Source: CAVSJO01 sp963728445
GTDB taxonomy: Bacteria > Gemmatimonadota > Gemmatimonadetes > Longimicrobiales > RSA9
Direction: 5' to 3'
DNA: 64,000 nucleotides
NCBI GenBank assembly: GCA_963728445.1
Contig: CAVSJO010000004.1
Location: 434,001 to 498,000 of the forward strand
Shown here piece after piece: positions 42,074 to 52,013 of the stretch. Within the stretch, counting starts at the first letter, position 1, and the number at the start of each line of letters is the position of its first letter. The notes under the pieces are model-generated. The model did no database searches and was not told the origin of the DNA. It worked only from the letters and a program-made list of their open reading frames with translations. The translations under genes and the position numbers were made by a program.

Positions 42074-43129
42074 CTAGACCCAGGTCCTCTCGATGGTCGC
42101 GACCTGCTCGATGCGCCGCTCCGCCAGGCGGTCGGCGGCCTCGTAGGTCGGCAGGGAGTGCTCCCGCGAGAGCTCGAAGAGCTGATCGAGGGTGCCGTAG
42201 ATCTCGCCGGCCTTGCTGTGGGAGCGCTCCTCGCTCCACCCCCGCAGCTCCCCGTACACGTTGATGAGGCCGCCGGCGTTGATGACGTAGTCGGGGGCGT
42301 AGACGATGCCCTTCTCGTGGAGGGCGTCACCGTGGCGCTCCTCCGCAAGCTGGTTGTTTGCGGCGCCGGCGATCACCTGGAACTTGAAGCGGGGCAGCGT
42401 CTCGTCGTTGACGATGGCCCCGAGAGCGCACGGGGCGAAGACGTCGGCGTCGACGCCGTAGATCTCGTCGGGCCCGACGGTCTCGGCGTCGAACTCGTCG
42501 ACGATGCGCTTCATGCGCGCCTCGTCGATGTCCGTGACCACGAGATTCGCGCCCTCGTCGTGGAGGTACTTGCAGAGGTAGTAGCCGACGTGGCCGGTGC
42601 CCTGGACGGCGACGGTGAGGCCGTCGACGCTGTCGCTGCCGAACTTCTCCTTGACGCTTGCCTTGAGGCCGCGGAAGACGCCGAACGCGGTGACGGGCGA
42701 CGGGTCTCCGGACTTCCCGGCGATGCCGGTCACGTGTTCCGTCTCCATGTGCACGAATTCCATGTCTTCGACGCTCGTGCCCACGTCCTCGGCGGTGATG
42801 TAGCGGCCCTTCAGGGACTCGACGGCGCGGCCGTGGGCGCGGAAGATCATTTCGCGCCGTGCGATGCGGTTGTCGCCGATGATGACCGACTTTCCGCCGC
42901 CCAGGTTCAGGCCGGCGACGGCGGCCTTGTAGGTCATGCCCCGCGACAGGCGGAGCGCGTCGACCGTGGCCTCCTCGTCCGTCGCGTAGTTCCAGAAGCG
43001 GGTGCCGCCGAGGGCGGGGCCGAGGGTGGTGTCATGGATCGCGATGATCCCCCGGTACCCGACGGAGGGCTCCGAGCAGAAGACGAGCTGTTCGTGCTCG
43101 TGCCGCGACATCAGATCGAAGAGTTCCAT
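42074..43129 (-). CDS. Glu/Leu/Phe/Val dehydrogenase, leucine-dehydrogenase type
   Basis: The 351-residue NAD-dependent amino acid dehydrogenase has the leucine-dehydrogenase-like ALGGTRFW and GLNLGGGKSVIIGD with the catalytic Lys, ITAEDVGTSVEDMEFV, and the coenzyme loop VQGTGHVGYYL. The shorter length (about 350) favours branched-chain amino acid over glutamate use. It is upstream of glyA and downstream of the acyl-CoA dehydrogenase gene, which fits branched-chain amino acid breakdown. Confidence 0.9.
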   Translation of the reverse strand: MELFDLMSRHEHEQLVFCSEPSVGYRGIIAIHDTTLGPALGGTRFWNYATDEEATVDALRLSRGMTYKAAVAGLNLGGGKSVIIGDNRIARREMIFRAHGRAVESLKGRYITAEDVGTSVEDMEFVHMETEHVTGIAGKSGDPSPVTAFGVFRGLKASVKEKFGSDSVDGLTVAVQGTGHVGYYLCKYLHDEGANLVVTDIDEARMKRIVDEFDAETVGPDEIYGVDADVFAPCALGAIVNDETLPRFKFQVIAGAANNQLAEERHGDALHEKGIVYAPDYVINAGGLINVYGELRGWSEERSHSKAGEIYGTLDQLFELSREHSLPTYEAADRLAERRIEQVATIERTWV

Positions 43130-43151
43130 GCTCCTGTCCCGTTCGGTTGTG

Positions 43152-44282
<1,131 letters not shown>

Positions 44283-44302
44283 CGTTCCTCCTCTTCGCTG
44301 TC

Positions 44303-45157
44303 CTACGCGTACGTGTAGAAGCCGCGCTTCGTCTTGCGGCCCAGCCAGCCGGCCGCGACGTGCTTCCGGAGCAGCGGGCAGGGGCGGTACTTGTCGTCGC
44401 CGAGCTCCCGCTGCAGAACTTCCAGGATCGACAGACAGGTGTCGAGGCCGATCAGGTCCGCAAGCGCCAGCGGCCCCATCGGGTGGTTCATCCCGAGCTT
44501 CATGACCGTATCGATCGCCTCCCGATCCGCCACGCCCTCCATCAGGCAGTACACGGCCTCGTTGATCATCGGCATGAGCACCCGGTTCGACACGAAGCCG
44601 GGGTAGTCGTTCGCCTCGACCGGCGTCTTGCCGAGGGCCTTCGCCTCGCCCATCACCGCCGCCGTCGTGCTATCCGTCGTCTGCAGGCCGCGGATCACCT
44701 CGACGAGGGTCATCACGGGCACCGGATTCATGAAATGCATGCCGATGACCCGGCCCGGGTTCGACACGCCTGCCGCGATCTCCGTGATGGAGATGGACGA
44801 CGTGTTGGACGCCAGGATCGCGTCGCCCTCCAGCGCCTCGTCCAGCTCCCGGAAGATCGACGTCTTCAGCTCCGGCTTCTCCGGGACAGCCTCGACGGCC
44901 AGACGGGCGCCGGCGATGTCGGCGACGGACGTCGCCGTCCCGATCCGCCCCAGGACCGCGTCCTTCTCTCCGGCATCCAGGGCGCCCTTCTTCACCTGCC
45001 GGTCCAGGTTGCGCTGGATCGTCGCGAGGGCGTCGTCCAGCCGCTCCCGGGACACGTCGACGAGGGTGACGGCGCGCCCGTTCAGCGCGAACACGTGGGC
45101 GATCCCGTTCCCCATGGTCCCGGCCCCGATGACGGCGACCGGCTCGAGCGAGCTCAT
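44303..45157 (-). CDS. 3-hydroxybutyryl-CoA dehydrogenase (3-hydroxyacyl-CoA dehydrogenase family)
   Basis: The 284-residue NAD(P) enzyme has the N-terminal loop VIGAGTMGNGIAHVFAL, the catalytic His in GMHFMNPVPVMTLVEVI, and FVSNRVLMPMINEAVYC. Its length fits the single-function Hbd type. It overlaps the CPBP protease gene by four bases and is followed by the acyl-CoA dehydrogenase gene. Confidence 0.95.
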   Translation of the reverse strand: MSSLEPVAVIGAGTMGNGIAHVFALNGRAVTLVDVSRERLDDALATIQRNLDRQVKKGALDAGEKDAVLGRIGTATSVADIAGARLAVEAVPEKPELKTSIFRELDEALEGDAILASNTSSISITEIAAGVSNPGRVIGMHFMNPVPVMTLVEVIRGLQTTDSTTAAVMGEAKALGKTPVEANDYPGFVSNRVLMPMINEAVYCLMEGVADREAIDTVMKLGMNHPMGPLALADLIGLDTCLSILEVLQRELGDDKYRPCPLLRKHVAAGWLGRKTKRGFYTYA

Positions 45158-46122
45158 CCGTCCTCCATTCGAATCGTTCCAGCGTCACGTTCGTTCACGG
45201 GCCCCGGTCCGTGCGCCCGCCCGCCGGGCCACCACTTCGGCACCGCCGCCGCCGCCCGGGGGAGCAGCGACAGCAGGGCCATGCCCGCCAGAAAGCCGAC
45301 CGCCCCCACCAGCCCGCCCTCGGGGCCGAACCCCCCGCCGGTCAGCCAGTGAGGCCCCCTCTCCACCGCGTCGTACAGCGGCGTGTGCAGGAGCGTCAGG
45401 CCGCTCACCGGCAGCTCCGCCACGCTGCCCATCGTCCAGTTCCAGGCCAGGTGCAGACCCGTCGCCGCCCACAGACTCCCCGTCCGCAGGTACGCGGACC
45501 CGAGCACGATCCCGGCCAGGAAGATGTTCGTCAGCGCGAACGGTCCCACGTCCGGGTTCCACAGGTGGGCGCCAGCGAACGCCGCCGAGGTCAGCACCAG
45601 CGCCGGGATCGGACCCGTCGTCCGGACCAGGAGCTGGAACGGATAGCCCCGGAACAGCGCCTCCTCCGAGGCGGCCGGCAGCGCCAGCAGCGCCGCCCCG
45701 CCGAGCCAGGCAGCGAGCAGGCCGTAGGGCCCCCCCGCCTCCGGGCGATAGCGCAGCGCGCCAGCCACCACGAGGAGCACGACGACGGCCGCCATCATCA
45801 GCATGCCCACGAGAACCCCGCGCCCGATCTCCCGCGGCGTCCGGGCCGAGACAGCGAACCCGAGGTCGCCGGGCCGTCCCCCGTCCAGCCAGGCCAGCGT
45901 CGCCCATCCCGCCCCCAGCGCCGCGGCCAGCGTAACGCCCCCCTGCACCGCCAGCTGCACCGCCGGGCTGCCCCGACCGAACGGGGACGCCGCGACGGCC
46001 GCCACCGTGCTCAGCACCACGAAGGTGCCGCCGAACACGAGCAGCCGGGCGACGACGCCGAAGACGAGACCGCCGATCCGCCTCCACGTCGGGAGCCTCC
46101 CGTCGCCCATGGCGCCCGGCAT
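45154..46122 (-). CDS. CPBP-family intramembrane metalloprotease
   Basis: The 322-residue membrane protein has about eight helices and the CPBP/Rce1-like motifs: ASEEALFRGYPFQLL (EEXXXR), AFAGAHLWNP and GLHLAWNW with metal-binding histidines. Bacterial members process or protect small peptides; the target here is unknown. It overlaps the hydroxyacyl-CoA dehydrogenase gene. A run of six T follows CCCGGGGG just upstream. Confidence 0.9.
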   Translation of the reverse strand: MPGAMGDGRLPTWRRIGGLVFGVVARLLVFGGTFVVLSTVAAVAASPFGRGSPAVQLAVQGGVTLAAALGAGWATLAWLDGGRPGDLGFAVSARTPREIGRGVLVGMLMMAAVVVLLVVAGALRYRPEAGGPYGLLAAWLGGAALLALPAASEEALFRGYPFQLLVRTTGPIPALVLTSAAFAGAHLWNPDVGPFALTNIFLAGIVLGSAYLRTGSLWAATGLHLAWNWTMGSVAELPVSGLTLLHTPLYDAVERGPHWLTGGGFGPEGGLVGAVGFLAGMALLSLLPRAAAAVPKWWPGGRAHGPGPVNERDAGTIRMEDG

Positions 46123-46137
46123 GAAAAAACCCCCGGG

Positions 46138-46299
46138 CTAGAGCCGCTCGAGGGTTCGTTCGGTGGGCCTGCGCGACGGAAGGAGGGCGAGTACGGGCTC
46201 GACGCCGACGTCCGCGAGAAACGGTACTCGCCTGGCGAGGCGCGCCCGGACGCGGAGCGCCCCGCCCCTGCCGGCGTCGTTCGAGCCGATCGTTCTCAT
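46138..46299 (-). CDS. Possible small basic protein of 53 residues
   Basis: Between the thiolase and CPBP genes an ATG at 46299 sits directly after GGTGGAGGGG and opens 53 codons ending TAG at 46138. The product is Arg-rich (RVRARLARRVPFLADVGVEP) with no recognisable domain. The strong ribosome site and the fit between neighbours argue for it; lack of recognisable similarity argues against. Confidence 0.3.
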   Translation of the reverse strand: MRTIGSNDAGRGGALRVRARLARRVPFLADVGVEPVLALLPSRRPTERTLERL

Positions 46300-46318
46300 C
46301 CCCTCCACCCCCTGCCGC

Positions 46319-47530
46319 TCAGATCCGCTCGACCGACAGCGCGACGGCGTCGCCGCCGCCCAGGCAGAGCGTAGCCAGGCCCCGGCTGGCACCCCGGTCC
46401 TTCAGCGCGTGCAGCAGCGTGACCAGAATGCGCGTTCCCGAGGCCCCGATGGGGTGTCCCAGGGCGACGGCCCCGCCCCGCACGTTCACGCGGTCCCAGT
46501 CCCAGCCCAGCTCCTTGCCGTCCGCCAGCGCCTGCACCGCGAACGCCTCGTTCGCCTCGATGAGGTCGTAGTCGCCGATCGTCGTGCCTTCCTTCTCCAT
46601 CAGGCGACGCACCGCCCGGACAGGGGCGAAGAACAGCTCCTGCGGCCTCGTCGCGCCCGTGGAGTAGGCGTTCACCCGCGCCAGGATCTCCAGGCCGTTC
46701 GCCTCGGCGTACGCCTGGCTCGTGACGACGACGGCGGCCGCGCCGTCGTTCAGGCCCGGCGCGTTGCCGGCCGTGACCACGTGGTCCGTGATCTCCTTCG
46801 GCGCGTCCCCCCGGAACGCGGGCGGCAGCTTGCCCAGCGCCTCCAGCGTCGTGTCTCGTCGCGGCGGCTCGTCCGTGTCGACCGTCGTCGTGCCCTTCCG
46901 CGACTTGATCTCCACGGGCACGATCTCCGACTTGAACTCGCCGGCGTCGATGGCCCGTACCGCCTTGCGATGCGACTCGAGCGAGAACGCGTCCGCCTCC
47001 TCCCGGGAGATGCCCGCGCGGTTCGCCGTGTACTCCGCGTGGCCGCCCATGTGGCAGTGCCCGAAGGCGCACCACAGCCCGTCGTGGATCAGCCCGTCGA
47101 TGAGCTGCTGGTTCCCGAACTTCACGCCCTGCCGATACCCCTTCACGTAGAACGGGGCGTTGGACATGGACTCCATGCCCCCGGCCACCATGACCTGCGC
47201 ATCCCCGGCCTTCACCGCCTGCGACGCCAGCATCACCGCCATGAGGCCCGAGCCGCACACGCGGCTCACCGCCATGGCGCCGACGGTGTCCGGCACACCC
47301 CCGCCGAGGGCGGCCTGCCGCGCCGGAGCCTGCCCGAGGCCGGCGGAAACGACGTTCCCCAGGACGACGTCTTCGATGTCCGCGCGCTCGACGCCCGAAC
47401 GCTCCAGCGCCGCACGGATGGCCACGGAGCCGAGCTCCGTCGCGGAGAGAGGGGCGAGTCCGCCCAGGAAGCGCCCGATCGGCGTGCGCGCGGCGGAAAC
47501 GATGACGGGTGTTCTATCGCTTTCGGCCAT
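46319..47530 (-). CDS. Acetyl-CoA C-acetyltransferase (thiolase)
   Basis: The 403-residue thiolase has the acyl-accepting Cys in SRVCGSGLMAV, NEAFAVQA, GHPIGASGTR, and the second catalytic Cys in ATLCLGGGDAVAL. PVIVSAARTPIGRF marks the N-terminus; the ATG at 47530 gives the standard start. With the dehydrogenases downstream it forms a short-chain acyl-CoA module. The region upstream is a hairpin array, so the operon promoter lies within or before it. Confidence 0.95.
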   Translation of the reverse strand: MAESDRTPVIVSAARTPIGRFLGGLAPLSATELGSVAIRAALERSGVERADIEDVVLGNVVSAGLGQAPARQAALGGGVPDTVGAMAVSRVCGSGLMAVMLASQAVKAGDAQVMVAGGMESMSNAPFYVKGYRQGVKFGNQQLIDGLIHDGLWCAFGHCHMGGHAEYTANRAGISREEADAFSLESHRKAVRAIDAGEFKSEIVPVEIKSRKGTTTVDTDEPPRRDTTLEALGKLPPAFRGDAPKEITDHVVTAGNAPGLNDGAAAVVVTSQAYAEANGLEILARVNAYSTGATRPQELFFAPVRAVRRLMEKEGTTIGDYDLIEANEAFAVQALADGKELGWDWDRVNVRGGAVALGHPIGASGTRILVTLLHALKDRGASRGLATLCLGGGDAVALSVERI

Positions 47531-47883
47531 GAAGATGGCTCCATTCTTCGGGTACGGTTCAGGCCGGGATAATAGGCAGAGCGGGAGGCGGCGCGCCAGT
47601 CGACGCGCGCTGGCGCGCGCTCGCGCGCTTCGCGCGGTCACCGCGCCTGCGGCGCGGGGCACGGCCCTCCGGGCCGGGCACCGCCCTGCGGGCGGGGCAC
47701 CGCCTGCGGCGGGGGTTCCGCGCCTGACGGCGCGGGGGGCGGCGGCGCTGCGCGCGCCGTGCGCCCTTCGGGCGGGGGTTCCGCGCCTCCGGCGCGGGGG
47801 GCGGCTGGCGCGGTTTGCCATGGTACTGCCCCGGCGGGTGGCGCATCGTGGTGCCGAGGGCACCGACCAGCCGGGGAGGACGC
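47531..47883. other. Intergenic region upstream of thiolase
   Basis: This interval contains no credible gene. It is almost wholly the modular hairpin array described at 47575-47815, and ends at the start of the four-helix-bundle gene. A promoter for the thiolase operon should lie at 47531-47580 or within the array; none is clear. Confidence 0.6.
47575..47815. repeat. Modular GC-rich hairpin array, left copy
   Basis: Hairpins such as CGCCCTGCGGGCG, GCGCCTGCGGCGC and GCCCTTCGGGC alternate with linkers GGGGCACC, GGGGTTCC and GGTCACC, as in the array at 5521-5646. It lies directly upstream of the frameshifted four-helix-bundle gene. The array at 48242-48425 carries the same modules in reverse orientation. 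Confidence 0.75.
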
Positions 47884-48241
47884 GTGCAGGACGCGGATGG
47901 ACTCGCGGTTACCAGGGTCGTGGACGAGCTGATCCCACTGCTCGACGAAATTGCTCAGGGAGCTGCAGCGCTGGAGACCCGACCTCGCGGACCAGCTCCG
48001 CCGGGCCTCCGCGTCCATCGACCTGAACATCGGAGAGGGCGCCGGAAAGGTGAAGCCCGGCGAGAAGCTCCTCCACTACCGGATCGCCCGCGGCTCGACC
48101 CAGGAGTGCATCCGAATCCTGCACCGGGCCCGCTACTACCCGATACGCGACACCTCGCGCGAAGAACGCCTCCTGCGCCGCGTGGCCGCCATGCTCCTCA
48201 ACCTCTGCCGCATGATGGAGCGCCGCAAAAAGGGAGGATAG
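47884..48241 (+). pseudogene. Four-helix-bundle protein, split by a one-base frameshift
   Basis: The 3' frame (from 47951) encodes the family core WRPDLADQLRRASASIDLNIGEGAG, YRIARGSTQECIRIL, to the end at 48241. The preceding frame (from GTG 47884) gives a plausible first helix (AVTRVVDELIPLLDEI). Dropping one A of the AAA near 47949 joins them into about 118 residues, the family length. Relatives occur in 23S rRNA intervening sequences and as small chromosomal genes. Hairpin arrays in opposite orientation flank it. An indel error is possible. Confidence 0.75.
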
Positions 48242-48425
48242 TCCCCCCCCGCCCGCAGGGCGGAACCCCGCGAAGCGAAGCGAGCGCTCCGTTCCCCCCG
48301 CCCGAAGGGCGGAACCCCGCGGGCGCAGCCCGCGTGCCCCGGACGCGAAGCGGCCGGTGACCCGCGCCGCAGGCGCGGTGCCCCGCCGAAGGCGGTGACC
48401 GGCCGCGCGAAGCGCGGCCGCGCTA
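48242..48425. repeat. Modular GC-rich hairpin array, right (inverted) copy
   Basis: Read on the minus strand this repeats the module language of the left copy: hairpins CGCCTTCGGCG and GCGCCTGCGGCGC with GGGGCACC, GGGTCACC and GGGGTTCC linkers. It starts at the stop of the four-helix-bundle gene and runs into the last codon of the hydrolase gene at 48423. Confidence 0.75.
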
Positions 48426-49295
48426 CTCCGCCACCACCCTCCCGTCCTCCCTGCCGATCCTCCCCCAGCACACCTCCGGGTCGTGCTCGAACACCACCAG
48501 CCACTCCTCGCGCCGCGCGCGCTCCAGCAGCGACCGCTTCGATTCCAGCGTCACCAGCGGCTCCACGTCGTAGCCCATGATCCACGGCAGCGGCACGTGG
48601 GCGCTCGTCGGCACGAGGTCGGCCAGGAAGCAGGCCGTCTCGCCTTTCGACTCCACGATCACCGACTGGTGGTGCGGCGTGTGACCCGGTGTGCGAATCA
48701 CGCGCACGCCGGGCACGATCTCGACGTCGCCTTCCACGAACTCGAAGAGGCCGGCTTCGTGGATGGGGTCGAAGTTGTCGTACAGGTAGCTCGCCCGGAT
48801 GCGTTCGTTCTGCCGATGCGCGAACTCCCACTCGCCCTTCTGCACGACGTGACGCGCGGCCGGAAAGGCGGGCCGGATGACGCCGCCTTCCGAGACCGTG
48901 TCACCGCCGGCGTGGTCGAAGTGCAGGTGCGTGTTCAGCACGACGTCCACGTCCGCGGGGTCGAAGCCCGCGTGACGGATCGCGTCTTCCAGACGGGTGG
49001 GGGACCCCGCGTTCTCGATGCCGTAGATCTCGCGGAACTTCCGGTCGTCCTTGTTGCCCGCGCCGGTGTCCACCAGCACCAGGGCCGCGCCCGTCTCGAC
49101 GAGCAGGCAGCGGAGGGCGAGGGGGATGCGGTTCCGCTCGTCGGCGGGGATGCGCCGCTCCCAGAGGGGCTTCGGGACGACGCCGAACATGGCGCCCCCG
49201 TCCAGCCGCTGCAGTCCGGCCTCGAGAGCGTGGATGCGGAGCTCGCCGATCGTCTTCGATCGGCTGAGGGGCAGATTCTCGATCGTGACGCTCAT
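48423..49295 (-). CDS. Metallo-beta-lactamase-fold hydrolase
   Basis: The 290-residue product has the dinuclear zinc motif THLHFDHAGG, a later His in RTPGHTPHHQSV, and the Asp in CFLADLVPTSAH. The layout is that of the broad MBL family that includes N-acyl-homoserine lactonase-like and quinoprotein-type enzymes. The substrate is not evident. It starts 51 bases after the exonuclease gene and ends in a hairpin array. Confidence 0.9.
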   Translation of the reverse strand: MSVTIENLPLSRSKTIGELRIHALEAGLQRLDGGAMFGVVPKPLWERRIPADERNRIPLALRCLLVETGAALVLVDTGAGNKDDRKFREIYGIENAGSPTRLEDAIRHAGFDPADVDVVLNTHLHFDHAGGDTVSEGGVIRPAFPAARHVVQKGEWEFAHRQNERIRASYLYDNFDPIHEAGLFEFVEGDVEIVPGVRVIRTPGHTPHHQSVIVESKGETACFLADLVPTSAHVPLPWIMGYDVEPLVTLESKRSLLERARREEWLVVFEHDPEVCWGRIGREDGRVVAE

Positions 49296-49346
49296 GGCAG
49301 GATCCCGGCGTGTGCTGAAGGAAATCGGGTCGCGCGGAGCCGCGCG

Positions 49347-50000
49347 TCAGATCGCGTCGATGGACGTGGGCAGGGAGGTCCGCTTCCGGCGTGGCCGTGC
49401 GCGCCCGAGGAGCGCCTCGAGCTCGTCCCAGTGATAGACCTCCCGCTCCTCACAGTGGCGCAGCAGCCGGACGAGGACGTCCACGGTCGCCCGGGCATCA
49501 CCGTAGGCCCGGTGCCGGTCCGCGATCTCCACGCCGTAGTAGAACGCCAGCGAGTCCAGGGAGCGGCGACGGAGCTCGGGCAGCACCTTGCGCGCCAGCT
49601 TCAGCGTGCACAGCACGCGCACGTCCGGCATCGGCTCGCCCGTGCAGCGCTCCAGCTCCATGGCCAGGAAGCTCCGGTCGAACGTGGCGTTGTGGGCCAC
49701 GAAGACCCGCCCGTCCAGGAGCCGCAGGACGTCCTCCGCGATCTCGTGGAACCGGGGCGCGTCCCGCACCATCGACCACGTGATGTTCGTCAGCCGGGAG
49801 ACGAAGGGAGGAATCGTCCGCTCCGGATTGACCAGCGTGCGGTACTCCTCGCGGATCTCACCCCGGCCCGAGACGGCCAGCGCGGCGATCTCCGTGACCC
49901 GATGGCCACGTCCGGCCGAGCCCCCGGTCGTCTCGAGGTCGACGACGAGGTATTCCAGGCCGTCGAGTGCTTCCCGGGCGACGTCGCCCGTCTCGCTCAC
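49347..50000 (-). CDS. DnaQ-like 3'-5' exonuclease
   Basis: The 217-residue product has the three DEDDh motifs: VVDLETTG (Exo I), HNATFDRSFL (Exo II) and HRAYGDARATVDVL (Exo III, with the catalytic His). Such proteins act as polymerase III epsilon or as independent DNA/RNA trimming nucleases; nothing decides between them. The GTG start overlaps the arginine deiminase stop (GTGA). Confidence 0.9.
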   Translation of the reverse strand: MSETGDVAREALDGLEYLVVDLETTGGSAGRGHRVTEIAALAVSGRGEIREEYRTLVNPERTIPPFVSRLTNITWSMVRDAPRFHEIAEDVLRLLDGRVFVAHNATFDRSFLAMELERCTGEPMPDVRVLCTLKLARKVLPELRRRSLDSLAFYYGVEIADRHRAYGDARATVDVLVRLLRHCEEREVYHWDELEALLGRARPRRKRTSLPTSIDAI

Positions 50001-51241
50001 CAGGCCTCGTCCCGCAGGATGGGCATCGTCATGCACCGGCCACCGCCGCCGCCCCGCACGAGCTCGGCCCCCTCGAAGATGATGGCGGCGTTCTCGTCCT
50101 CGTCGATCTCGTCGTCTCCCGTCAGGAAATCGATAGCCTCCACGATCCTGTAGCCCGCCTCCCGCTCCAGCTCCCGGTACGTGTGCTCGTTGCGGGAGTA
50201 GCCCAGGATCAGCCCCGGCCGCAGCGCAACGAAGTTGCACCCGCTCGACCACTGCTCCCGCTCCTGGAACACGCGCCGTTCCCCGCCGCAGAACACGGGT
50301 TCCACCGGCATCCCGACCTCCCGCAGGGCCGCGAACAGGTTCGGCATCTCCCGGATCTCGTTGCGGCCCGCCCGGTAGTGCAGCACGGCGCATCGGTCGG
50401 GTCCCACGAACATGGGCGGGAACGCCACGCAGTGCTCCCGGTCCACCATCGTCAGGATCATGTCCAGGTGGATCATCGCCCGATCCGTCGGCAGGATCAC
50501 CAGGATGATGTCCGCCACGCCCTGACGCGTGAGCTGGTCCGCCAGCACGTCGAAGCTCGCCGGGCTCGATCGCTGGGACAGCCCGATCATCACCAGGTCC
50601 TGCCGCAGCACGTGCACGTCCCCGCCCTCGAGCGTGAACCCGCCGCGCCTCTCCTCGCTCCCGTCGTAGACGATCCCCGCGTTCGCGAGCTCCGGATGGT
50701 ACGTGAAGAGCGCCTTCATGAGGATCTCCTCCGACCACCGCACCGTGTAGCGCATGGAGCCGATGATCACGCCCTCACCCACCACCATTCCCGCGTCCCG
50801 CGTGAAGAACAGGTTCGGCAGCGGCGGCAGGTCGTAGCTCTGGACGTTCAGCAGCGACTGCAGCGGCCCGGGCTCGACCGGGCGACCCTCGATGAACATC
50901 CCCACCAGGGCCGACGCCGGAATCTCCAGCAGCTGATTCGCCAGCGGCTCGCTCCTCGCCACGTCCATCACCCGCTCGATCAGGAAGGATCGGACCTCCG
51001 GCACGTCCGCGATCTCCTCCAGCAGGTCGCGGACCTCATGGACCTCCGCGAACCGCTGCAGGATCGCCTTGAACCGGTGGTGCTCCCGCGCCGCCTGCTC
51101 CAGATCGATGATGTCGTCGTAGAGGAATTCCTCCCGCGTCACCGGCGTCACCGCCAGCAGCTCCGCGCCCGGCGTGTGGCACACCACCGACCGCAGCGCT
51201 CCGATCTCCGACGTGACCCGGACCCGCCCCGCTTCCGTCAT
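49997..51241 (-). CDS. arcA: Arginine deiminase
   Basis: The 414-residue enzyme converts arginine to citrulline and ammonia, the first step of the arginine deiminase pathway. Markers: LPNLFFTRDAGMVVGEGVI, FTLEGGDVHVL, HLDMILTMVD with catalytic His/Asp, and the nucleophile Cys in GGGGRCMTMPI near the end. The start overlaps the rex stop by four bases, so it is co-transcribed with rex and probably under Rex (NADH/NAD+) control. Ornithine transcarbamylase and carbamate kinase genes are not in the window. Confidence 0.94.
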   Translation of the reverse strand: MTEAGRVRVTSEIGALRSVVCHTPGAELLAVTPVTREEFLYDDIIDLEQAAREHHRFKAILQRFAEVHEVRDLLEEIADVPEVRSFLIERVMDVARSEPLANQLLEIPASALVGMFIEGRPVEPGPLQSLLNVQSYDLPPLPNLFFTRDAGMVVGEGVIIGSMRYTVRWSEEILMKALFTYHPELANAGIVYDGSEERRGGFTLEGGDVHVLRQDLVMIGLSQRSSPASFDVLADQLTRQGVADIILVILPTDRAMIHLDMILTMVDREHCVAFPPMFVGPDRCAVLHYRAGRNEIREMPNLFAALREVGMPVEPVFCGGERRVFQEREQWSSGCNFVALRPGLILGYSRNEHTYRELEREAGYRIVEAIDFLTGDDEIDEDENAAIIFEGAELVRGGGGGRCMTMPILRDEAW

Positions 51242-51939
51242 CGATTCCGTTCTTTGCGCCCGTTCCCGTTGCGAACTCCGCCCCCGTTTCCGTTCGCCGC
51301 CGGCTGCTCAGGCTCCGGATCCTGATGCACCAGCGCGAACGACAGACCCTCCAGCTCCACCGCCATGTTCACGTTCTTCAGCGCCGTGCCCACCGGAACG
51401 TCCAGCTTCGTCGGTGCAAAGTTCAGGATCGCCCGGATCCCCGCCGCGACCACCCTGTCCACCAGCGGCTGCGCCGCCGACGCCGGCACCGCCATGATCA
51501 CGATATCGATCCGACGCTCCTGCAGCACCTCCTCCAGGTCCGTCACCGGACTCACCTCGAGCCCGTCCCAGCGCCGACCCACCTTCTCGGGGTCGTCGTC
51601 GAAGACCGCGCGCACGTGGAAGCCCTGCCGTCGGAAGTCCTCGTAGCCGAGCAGCGCCGATCCGATCCGGCCCGCCCCCACCACCGCGACCCGCCACGGC
51701 CGCTCCAGACCCAGGATCTCCCGCAGCTGACCCGCAAGCTCCGAGACCGGGTAGCCCAGACCCCGCTTCCCGAACGTCCCGAACACCGACAGGTCCTTCC
51801 GTACCTGTGCCGCCGTCGTCCCGCCGCGCCTCGCCAGCTCGCGGCTCGACACCGTCGTCTCGCCGTCCCGCTCCAGCTCCCCCAGCAACCGCAGGTAGAG
51901 CGACAACCGCTCCACCGTCGATTCCGACACCCTCTTCAT
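51238..51939 (-). CDS. rex: Redox-sensing transcriptional repressor Rex
   Basis: The 233-residue regulator has an N-terminal winged helix (VSSRELARRGGTTAAQVRKDLSVFGTFGKRGLGY) and a C-terminal Rossmann domain (VAVVGAGRIGSALLGY, VFDDDPEKVG, AVPASAAQPLVDRVV). Rex leaves DNA when NADH is high and so turns on fermentation and respiratory genes. A perfect Rex operator lies 26 bases upstream, so it should repress itself and the downstream arginine deiminase gene. The tail is Asn/Gly-rich. Confidence 0.97.
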   Translation of the reverse strand: MKRVSESTVERLSLYLRLLGELERDGETTVSSRELARRGGTTAAQVRKDLSVFGTFGKRGLGYPVSELAGQLREILGLERPWRVAVVGAGRIGSALLGYEDFRRQGFHVRAVFDDDPEKVGRRWDGLEVSPVTDLEEVLQERRIDIVIMAVPASAAQPLVDRVVAAGIRAILNFAPTKLDVPVGTALKNVNMAVELEGLSFALVHQDPEPEQPAANGNGGGVRNGNGRKERNR

Positions 51940-51964
51940 CGGGCCCGTCCTGCCGTCCAGCGGT

Positions 51965-51982
51965 TTGTGAAAGCATTCACAA
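51965..51982. promoter_or_regulatory. Rex operator
   Basis: TTGTGAA-AGCA-TTCACAA is a perfect 7-4-7 inverted repeat matching the known Rex consensus. It begins two bases downstream of the rex -10 box, over the transcription start, an arrangement for autorepression. Confidence 0.9.
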
Positions 51983-51984
51983 CT

Positions 51985-52013
51985 ATCCTACCCGCACGCG
52001 GCACGCCGGTCAA
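51985..52013 (-). promoter_or_regulatory. Promoter of the rex operon
   Basis: On the minus strand TTGACC (52008-52013) and TAGGAT (51985-51990) are spaced by 17 bases, directly upstream of the Rex operator. Confidence 0.8.

Noticed and set aside
47884..48241. Diversity-generating retroelement accessory (Avd) gene
   Set aside because: Four-helix-bundle folds include Avd, but no reverse transcriptase or template/variable repeat pair is in the window.
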